Below the pieces are notes generated by a model, which ran no database searches, was not told the origin of the DNA, and saw only the letters and a list, made by a program, of their open reading frames with translations. Positions 56,113-64,000 of a stretch of 64,000 nt of DNA are shown one piece after another. The stretch is taken from contig BCIA01000001.1 of assembly GCA_001599815.1 (NCBI GenBank), positions 3,848,934 to 3,912,933 on the forward strand. Reading direction: 5' to 3'. A program made the translations under genes and the position numbers. The first letter of the stretch is position 1. Each line of letters begins with the position of its first letter. Source of the DNA: Furcasterigmium furcatum. Lineage: Eukaryota; Ascomycota; Sordariomycetes; Glomerellales; Plectosphaerellaceae.

Positions 56113-56731
56113 ATGCCTCCGACTCGGCGCAAAAACAACAAGGGGACGACCAGGTTCTTCATGAAGTACAGGAGGAGGAGGCAACTCGAGCAGATGCAAG
56201 AGCTGTTCTCGATTTTTCTTTTCCATCCAGAGGGCATGGAGACGACGTTTAAGTTCGACTTGCGTCTCTGCCTCGTATGTCCCACCCAGTAATCACACGG
56301 ATCAACACTGACACGCCAGCAGACGGACAAAGCACACGAGGAGCTCTGCCAAGCCGAGGGACGAGTCGGTGAGCAACAGCAGGAGCAGCAGGAACAGCAA
56401 AGGGACTTCGAGATTCCCGCAGCACCCGGCGTTCCAGCCGGCTCCTTTGTCTTGTTCAAGCGCGTCGCATCAACCGCAAGTGCTTCGTTTTTGTCTATTG
56501 GTTTCATGTAGCTAATATCGAAATCACAGGGAAATGGACCCAGGTCTCTGAGCCCCCTTGTCCAAGACCGCGTCGAGCACATCGGCGATCTTCCTCTGGA
56601 GGAGAGCCAGCCAAGCGACAAGGTACGCTCTTCTCAGAGTCATTCTTGACTGAAAGTCAGCTGACTGACATCAGCCCCAGCGCCGTTTCAGGCCGAGAGG
56701 CTCGGCATTCGTCAATCCCTTTGCACATTGA
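56113..56731 (+). CDS. Small Gln/Arg-rich protein, unknown
   Basis: The proposed exons are 56113-56274, 56323-56475, 56530-56622 and 56681-56731, for 152 aa. The first and third introns are GT-AG. The second fits only as a GC-AG intron (donor GCAAGT, branch GCTAAT, acceptor CAG) and then keeps frame zero. The N-terminus is basic (MPPTRRKNNKG, KYRRRRQLEQM) and resembles MADS-box-like or nucleolar basic tracts only in composition. The middle is Gln/Glu-rich (VGEQQQEQQEQQRDF) and the end is LPLEESQPSDK, then RRFRPRGSAF. The last 20 coding bases overlap the 3' end of the convergent transporter gene. No family is recognised. The gene rests on splice-site and frame consistency alone, so it may be partly wrong. 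Confidence 0.5.
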
Positions 56732-58579
56732 TGGCCTTCTCGCCGTCGACCTTGCCGCCCAGGATGTCGTGGACGGACACGTCGAGGTCAGCGTGCCGGA
56801 CACCCTCGAAGATGATGTCGATCTCCTCAAGAGTCTTCCTCTCCGTGGCCGGGAAGTAGAACCAGATGATGGGCACCTCGATGAGCAGGTTCCAGAAGGC
56901 GGTGATGAGGTAGAAGCCCCAGCTCGACCACTCCATGGCATACGGGATGGCGAAGGTGTTGAAGAAGGCGGTTCCATACACGATACCACTGTACACACCG
57001 AGACCATTGGCACGCATCGAGTACGACAGGACTTCGACAGGGTACAGCGTGGCGAGCGGGGTCCAGACGAAGGAGTACACGCCGTAGAAGATGTAGATCA
57101 TGGCAACCATGGCCGCCGACGCGGAGAAGCTGGGCGACGTCCCAAACAGCTTTGTGAGGACAGCAACTATGATGAGCATGAAGGACATGATGGTTGTAGA
57201 GTACACTGAATGACACACGGGAATTAGCACGTCACGGCACTCGCGAAGGGGGCACCACGCCCAGGCATCATCAACTCACGGAAGCCCTTCCTGCGACCCA
57301 CGGCGTCAGCGAGGACAGCACCAGTACCAGCACAGATCAAGTTCAAGACACTCAAACCAATGTTGATCCCGAGTTGGGTTTGCATGTCAGTGATACCAGC
57401 GGCAGTCAGAACGTCACCGAGATAGTAGCTGATGATGTTGCTACCTGAGACCTGGCAGCCAACTTACAGGAGCATCGGGATTAGCGAAACATCCGAGTCA
57501 TTGTGCGTCGCGAAGACGGGGGGGAAGACACGAACCGGCAACGACAGCAGTGACGCCGAGCCTCCACCTGTTCGGGCGCGTAGAAACGAGGGTCTTGATA
57601 CCGGTGTTCTGGACAGTCCTCTCATGCTGAAGGGTCTGGCAGATCTCCTCATACTCGACGGCGACGATGGTGGAGTGCTGGTCGCCATTGCCGTGGTACT
57701 TGACGAGGATGTCGCGGGCCTCCTCGTGACGGTCCTGGTAGATCAACCAACGGGGGCTTTCGGGAATGAAAGGCAGGGGGAGAATGCACAAAACGGAGGG
57801 CAGCATTTGAAGCTGGGGAACTCTCCGTGTCAGCTATCAAGGCCGGCGGCGTGGGGGCTTCCGGGAGACGACTCACAAGCGAGGGCAGACGCCACGACCA
57901 GGTGGAGTCGATGTACTGCGTGCCGTACGTGATGCCGGCGGCCATGAGGCTGCCGACGTACCAAGACGTGCCGTAGATACCGACAAGCATGACACGGGTC
58001 TTGGGGTGAGCGACTTCGGCGATATACGCCGGGGCCGCACACGCACCGAGCGTCACGGAGAACCCGACGATGAGCCTACCAATGCAGAACATCGCAACGT
58101 GCACAGCGGCGCTCTGGATGGCGGCGCCGATGATCGAGACGATGGCAGTGACGGCCATACCCCATTTCCTGCCGTACCTGTCACTGAGAGGGCCGGCGAA
58201 GGGCATGGCAATGACGGAACCGACGAAGACGATGGCGACGTTCAGCGCGGTCAGCGTGGTGTCGAGGTTGAAGTACTCAGTGTAAGTGGGCAGGATTTGG
58301 AGGCCATTCTGCTCGAGGGTCAGTCGTTGTTCTTTTTGTATCTGGCGGTTGTCCCCACGCTCGTCCGCGGACCGAACAGCCTCAAAACGTCCATGGTGCT
58401 CTTTCAGGCGAGGACGGAGAACTCACCATCATGGAAGAATCGTAGCCGATAGTCGCCGAGTTGGCCGTCGCGACAAAGCAGCATGCCACTAGAAGGTAAG
58501 TGGCACTTCTGCTCCTCCTCTCCTGTTGGACCTCATCTCCAACAGCCTGGGAGGCTTGGGGCAGCTCAGGGGAACTCAT
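56712..58579 (-). CDS. MFS sugar transporter (lactose permease/hexose transporter-like)
   Basis: Exons are 58579-58427, 58308-57877, 57812-57536, 57444-57280 and 57205-56712, encoding 506 aa with consistent phases. Twelve transmembrane helices are expected. Sugar-porter signatures are present: DRYGRKWG after helix 2, GRLIVGFSVTLGACAAPAYI, PESPRWLIYQDR after helix 6, ADAVGRRKGF after helix 8 and FPATERKTLEEIDIIFEG after helix 12. The GSNIISYYLG segment in helix 7 resembles lactose permease and cellodextrin-type carriers more than glucose-specific ones. The protein should import a sugar or short glycoside with protons across the plasma membrane. It is head-to-head with the GH3 beta-glucosidase gene, which points to a shared substrate. 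Confidence 0.93.
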
Positions 58580-59481
58580 GACGATGGCAAGGCTAGTAAG
58601 AGACACAGCACGGCAGGACAATTTCGTCGTGACAAGAGGAGAGAGAGAGAGAGAGAGAAGAAATGCAAGAAACCTGCGCGAGAGCAGGCGAAGATAAGGC
58701 GGCGCCACGGACCGCGGGTTGAGAGGATCGGAGGTTGGACCGGCGGCATGGGTCACGCCCGTAGCCGACTCGGGGAGCATCCCTACGGCCCCATCGCGAG
58801 CGCTACTCCAGAAACATGGCACTTAGTAGGCAATATAGATGAGGAGTGGATCGCGAGTTCTCCGCTATCGTCAGGGCGTGAAAAGTCAGTCGCTCGTCTC
58901 GCGTGGCGGATCATGATAGCGGCGGGTCGCGGGCACTGAGTTTCCGGGCCCATGCATACCTACATGGGCATAGAGAATGAGAATGTAACTCACCTGTCTT
59001 GATCTCTTGTCCTGAGTGAGCATACATATAGAGGCCATAGGATGACCGGCCGCCTACTGTCTGCCCCATCGGATAATCGGAGCTCAACCTCCCCATGTTT
59101 CTCCGCGGTTACTCCTATCTCCATCATGACTCGGACCGAGTCCATCAAAGTCCCATTTGACTGGGCTGATTAGCGCGCTGTTTGGCCAAACCGTTGGGTC
59201 CGGAATGGCACGCTAACTTGTTCTCACTCCACTGAGACTAACAGAGTGGGATATGTACGAGGATGCTGGACCCAGAGTCATGCGGTACCGGATACACGAA
59301 CCCGCAGCTTGCCAGGAGTCAAAGAGTCTGTGTGCCGCGTACCTGTACTTGTCCGAGAGGAGTTGGGTTCTCACGAGCCCCTCATAGTCGAGACGAAGAC
59401 GACGTATTTGAGGTGCTCACCTGCTCGCCCGGTCAGAGCCAGGCTCGACTCCTTGCTGATCGACTTGGAAGCAAAATCAAC
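58580..59481. other. Shared divergent promoter of sugar transporter and beta-glucosidase
   Basis: These 902 bases must carry both promoters. They contain a GA/CT dinucleotide run at about 58637-58658 that would lie in the transporter leader. An inverted repeat, GCCCATG at 58947-58953 and CATGGGC at 58962-58968, is also present. A 15-nt palindrome is found at 59128-59142 (listed separately). Confidence 0.6.
59128..59142. promoter_or_regulatory. CGG-N-CCG palindrome, candidate Zn(II)2Cys6 factor site
   Basis: GACTCGGACCGAGTC is a perfect 15-nt palindrome around a single A. It contains CGG and CCG triplets one base apart, the arrangement bound by some dimeric fungal Zn(II)2Cys6 regulators. It lies 340 bases from the beta-glucosidase ATG and about 550 from the transporter ATG. 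That it is bound by anything is inference. Confidence 0.35.
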
Positions 59482-62219
59482 ATGGCCTCATCCGATACCC
59501 TGGTCGCCGACTTGGTGAAGAGCCTCACCCTCGAGGAGAAGGTCTCCCTCCTCGCCGGAGTCGACATATGGCATACTCCCGAGATCGCGAGCCGTGGCAT
59601 CGGCGCAATCAAGGTGAGCTGGCTCGCCCATCTCGAGATGAATCTGTCTGACCGTCGTTAAAGACCACCGATGGGCCGTCTGGTGCCCGGGGGAAGTTCG
59701 CCGTCGACGGCACGAAGGCTGCATTCGTCCCAGGCCCCGTCTGCCAGGCGGCAACATGGTCCAAGGGTCAGATGAACGGACTTGGCCGCTTGTTGTGCAA
59801 CGAGGCGAAAACCAAATCTGCCCATGTCTTGCTCGCCCCAACGATCTGCTGCGCGCGCAACCCCCTGGGCGGTCGCAACTTTGAATGCTTCGGAGAAGAT
59901 CCCTTCCTGAGCGGCGCCCTGGCGACTGAGTATGTCCAAGGCGTCCAGCACACGGGAGAGGTGTCCGCGACGCCAAAGCATTAGTGAGCCCTACCACGAA
60001 GCGAAGCCCCTGCCGGCGACCAAACACTGACCCTGGACAGCGTCGCGAACGAGCAGGAGTACCAGAGGTTCACCATTGACGCGCAGATCTCCGAGCGTGC
60101 GCTGCGAGAGATCTATCTCCGCCCCTTCGAGATGGTCCTCCGCTCTGCTTCGCCCCCTGACTGCCTCATGACTTCGTACAACTCCGTCAACGGCAAACAG
60201 GCGGACATGAACGAGTGGCTCATTAAGGACGTCCTCCGCAAGGAATGGGGGTATAAGGGCCTCGTCATGAGCGACTGGGGAGGCACCAACTCGACTATCG
60301 AGAGTCTTCTCGCCGGCCTTGACCTCGAGATGCCCGGTCCTCCAGAAAAGCGCGGCCAGAGGCTGATCGACGCGGTGAAAGCCGATGCCGGCAACTCTCA
60401 TGTGACGGCCGCCCTGGACACGTCGGTCACTCGGGTTCTGTCTCTCGCCCAGAAGCACGGCTTGCTCGGCCTCACCCCCGAAGATTCGCGCCGAACAAGG
60501 GACTCTCCCGAGACCTCCTCCACCACGCCGAAGGATGTGGAGTTCATTCGCAACGTTGCCGCCAGCGGCATCGTGCTCCTCAAGAACACCGCGGGCACGC
60601 TGCCCCTGATCGCCTCCGATATCGAGGGCAAACAGGTGGCGTTCATCGGCCCCAACGCCCTGACGGGCACGCCAGGAGGCGGCGGCTCGGCCAGCATGAA
60701 CCCTCAGTACCTCAGCCAGCCCATGGAATCGCTGAAGAACGTTGCCGCTGAGAGCGGCATCAACATCTCCGTCAAGTACGCCCTCGGCGCAATCGGGCGC
60801 AAGTGGCTGCCTGTCTTCGACCCTACCCAGTGGCGCGCCCCTACCTCAGGGGCCGGTGGCGATGCTGAGGCTTCCGACAAGACCCTCGTCCGAGTCGAGT
60901 ACTACGCGACGCAGGATCTCAGCGGCCCGGTCCAGGAGACTCAGTACCGCAACAGCTCCATCGTCGACATGTCGGACAGCGCACCGCTCGAATTTCAGGT
61001 CGATCCGGTGCCGAAGTACTCTTTCCGCGTCAGCTCGGTCGTCACACCTAAGACCACGGGTACTCACTCTTTCAGCTTGAGCAGCGTCGGAGATGCCATG
61101 CTCACTGTCGACGGCGAGCTGGTGGTCGATAACCGTAGCTGGACGGGCCTTGGCGAGACATTCTACGCCTTTGGCAGCGCCGAAGTCATCGGCACCAAGC
61201 TCCTCGAGGCCGGGAAGCAGTACGCCGTTGTCGTCGAGGGCTGGGTGCGTAGAGAGCCCCGTCCCGCCGGAGGGTTCTCCGAGGAATCGAACCATGTGTT
61301 CGCCGCTCACCCCTCCGTCCGTATCGGTTATGAGGAGCAGCTCCCTGATACGGAAGCCCTCATCTCCGAGGCCGTGGCCCTGGCTGATGAAAGCGAGGCA
61401 GCAGTCATCGTCCTGGGCCTGTCGGACGAGTGGGAGAGTGAGGGCTATGATCGTGAGCACATGGCGCTTCCCGGCAGCCAGGATGCGCTCGCTGAGGCTC
61501 TCGTCCGCCGGGTCAAGAGGCCGGAGAGGCTCATTTTCGTCAACCAGTCTGGCTCGCCCGTCGAGCTTCCCTGGATCGACAGCGTTGGTACATTCTTGCA
61601 GGCCTGGTACGGAGGCCAGGAAGCTGGAAACGCTCTGGCGGATGTCCTTCTCGGCAGGGTCAATCCTTCCGGCAGGCTTCCCATCACCTGGCCGCGGCGG
61701 TACGCTGACCTGCCATTTGCCGCTGATCCGAAGGCGTGGCCTGGTGTCGATGGGAAGGTTTTATACAAGGAGGAGAACCAGGTCGGGTACCGGTGGTACA
61801 GGCACCAGAGCGAGGCGCGGCCGCAGTGGTGGTTCGGCTACGGCCAGAGCTACTCGCAGTTCACTTCCACCATCATCGGCGCAGAGTCAGAGGACGAGTT
61901 CTGGAGGGTCTCCGTCTCGGTCGAAAATGTTGGGGCTCGTGCAGGCGCCGAGATTGTGCAGCTGTACTTCTGGCCTGCCGGCAAGAAAGAGGAGGTCACG
62001 CTGGTATCATTCGAGAAGACGGGTGTGTTGCAGCCCAAGGACATCGCTCAGGTCGAGCTCAGGGTGAAGAAGCGTGATGCTGCTCGCTGGGAAGATGAGA
62101 GGTGGACTATCACACAGGGAGGCTATGTCTTTGGTGTTGGTACGGGAGTCGGGGAGGCGGATCAGTCGACGTTGACGCTGAGCTTGGCTGAGCAAACATG
62201 GGCGGTGTCGCAATATTAG
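59482..62219 (+). CDS. Glycoside hydrolase family 3 beta-glucosidase with PA14 domain, intracellular
   Basis: Exons are 59482-59613, 59664-59983 and 60041-62219, encoding 876 aa. The first GH3 domain contains TTDGPSGARG and NFECFGEDPFLSG, KHYVANEQE across the second splice, and the nucleophile D229 in VMSDWGGTNS. The second domain has the candidate acid/base Glu in LSDEWESEGYDREHM. A PA14 domain (about residues 395-545, VEYYATQDLSGP through VTPKTTGTHSFSLSS) is inserted, as in the KlBgl1-like branch, and a fibronectin-III-like domain closes the protein. There is no signal peptide (MASSDTLVADLVKSL), so it should act in the cytosol. It would release terminal beta-linked glucose from cellobiose-like or aryl glucosides brought in by the divergent transporter. 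Exact specificity is unknown. Confidence 0.95.
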
Positions 62220-62372
62220 AGGAAAGCGAGTTCGTTCGGATAGAAAAAGGGACATAGATGGCATGATATGGCGCAAGATTGATGAATCGATCGATTTGCA
62301 TTCTCCATTGTCCTCGACACCGTGATGGAGGTGACTCTGGACTAATGCCAGTCTACGAACATCATCATCGTC

Positions 62373-62931
62373 TCACAACTTGTTCTCGACGGCCTTGCCA
62401 CGCCCCGGCGCAGCCTCGAAGCGAACCTGCCACTTGTCCTCCTGCTTGAACATTGCAATGCACTGTAGAGCATTTGGGTTGCCGAACTCGGGGTCAGCTC
62501 CTCCTTCGAGCAGTGCCTGTGATGAATATTAGCCCCCTGGCCCGTCGTCACGGAAAGGTCAGGATGCTTGACTGACTTCGATGACTGCGTCGTGCATCTT
62601 GAACACGGAGCCGGCGAGCGGACTTTGGCCCTTGTCGTTGAGACGGTTCGGGTCCGCGCCGTGTTGCAGGAGAAGCTTGACGAGATCTGCGTGTCCGTAG
62701 TATGATGCTAACATAATCTGCGGCGGGAGTCAGCCGAAGATCGGGGAGCCGCAGCGAGGACCACTGTACCAAGCTGTCGCCTTTCTCGTTGGTCATGTTT
62801 GCTGGCAGACCAGCCGGAAGCGTCTGCTCGAAGATGGCCTTGTCGCCGGACCTGGCCGCATCGTACAGGCGGCCTGCCAGTTCAATGGCCTCCGGGGGGA
62901 GAGTCGCCGTTGATGGTCCGTCCGAAGCCAT
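62373..62931 (-). CDS. Small ankyrin-repeat protein
   Basis: Exons are 62931-62770, 62717-62577 and 62516-62373, giving 148 aa; all joins are in phase zero. The protein has about three ankyrin repeats: EAIELAGRLYDAARSGD starts the first, DSLIMLASYYGHADLVKLLL with HGADPNRLNDKGQSPL forms the second, and AVIEALLEGGADPEFGNPNA the third. The C-terminus (KQEDKWQVRFEAAPGRGKAV) is polar. Small free-standing ankyrin proteins of this kind occur widely in fungi as protein-binding modules. The partner is unknown. It is convergent with the beta-glucosidase gene (153-bp gap) and divergent from the AUH-like gene. Confidence 0.87.
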
Positions 62932-63343
62932 GATGTTGTGTTGTGTCGTCTCTGAGTGAGTTTGTTTCGTTGGTGTGTTATTTCGTCACGGATGAAGAAT
63001 GCCCTGAGTGGTGATGATAATGATGATGATGATGATGATATCCTTGACTAGAGTCGGTGTTTGAAGCCGGCAGGTTACTCATCATTGCGACGACCGACGA
63101 GTTCGGTCAACTGTGGTCCATCGCTCATTCACCTTGATAAACTCGGTGTGGTGGCATCTCACCGAGGGCCGAGGGAGCCCCACCTCCACCCGCTTAAAAC
63201 CGAACACGGCGAACGTCATAGGAATCCCTCGGCATAAACATTTCGCTTCGAATCCAAAAGAGGCTCGACATCTGCGATTTCTCTGCTGTCCACAGCGCCA
63301 TAACACACCAATTGGCCTTGTCTTCTGCCCTTCTCAGCCCAGA
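62932..63343. other. Divergent promoter with a GAT microsatellite
   Basis: This 412-base region separates the starts of the ankyrin gene and the AUH-like gene. A (GAT)n run with one interruption lies at about 63012-63040. Nothing else stands out. Confidence 0.6.

Positions 63344-64000
<657 letters not shown>

Noticed and set aside
58637..58658. GA dinucleotide run in the transporter leader
   Set aside because: It is a simple microsatellite; CT-rich leaders are common in fungi, so I report it only inside the promoter entry.

Overview
The window is nuclear DNA from a filamentous ascomycete (Pezizomycotina, most likely a Sordariomycete). The evidence is about 26 genes split by short introns of roughly 50-90 nt with GTRNGT donors and CTRAC/CTGAC branch sites, no operons, GC-rich codon use, and the best matches by eye being fungal proteins (SKN7, 21.3 kDa complex I subunit, Swiss-Army-Knife HAD protein, UBP2). 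Species cannot be named from the sequence alone. Exon borders were set by reading splice sites and checking that the joined frame stays open. Functions come from motifs, not database searches.

Layout. 0-5 kb: 3' part of the eIF2B epsilon gene, a HAD/RGG protein and a DUF167 protein. 5-14 kb: a single-pass membrane protein and the stress regulator SKN7, with two long gene-free stretches. 14-23.9 kb: a genome-maintenance and RNA block with a BTB protein, DNA primase small subunit PRI1, tRNA m1G9 methyltransferase TRM10, mismatch repair MSH2 and a TIM17-family complex I subunit. 25-30 kb: a UBP2-like deubiquitinase followed with no gap by an in-frame downstream ORF. 31-41.6 kb: phosphoketolase, a DUF4149/TMEM205-like membrane protein, a Ras-family GTPase and a PLP decarboxylase of the GAD/CSAD family. 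41.8-46 kb: NOP9 and a fungal-specific protein. 46-50 kb: a 4.1 kb gene-free stretch with a group of inverted repeats. 50-55.4 kb: a conserved-looking gene broken by an in-frame TAG, a membrane protein with a lipase-like elbow, and a small tail-anchored protein. 56-62.2 kb: a small protein gene, then a sugar transporter head-to-head with an intracellular GH3 beta-glucosidase. 62.3-64 kb: an ankyrin protein and the 5' part of an AUH-type enoyl-CoA hydratase.

Most genes are unrelated housekeeping functions. The one clear functional pair is the divergent sugar transporter and cytosolic beta-glucosidase, which fits uptake followed by intracellular hydrolysis of a short glycoside. They share a 0.9 kb promoter containing a CGG-N-CCG palindrome of the Zn(II)2Cys6 type. 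I did not find a clearly new biological system. The most unusual points are two genes with an amber codon followed by same-frame coding-like sequence, a GC-AG intron, very small exons (17 and 5 nt), a Ras protein without a CAAX box, and the inverted-repeat group near 48.2 kb.
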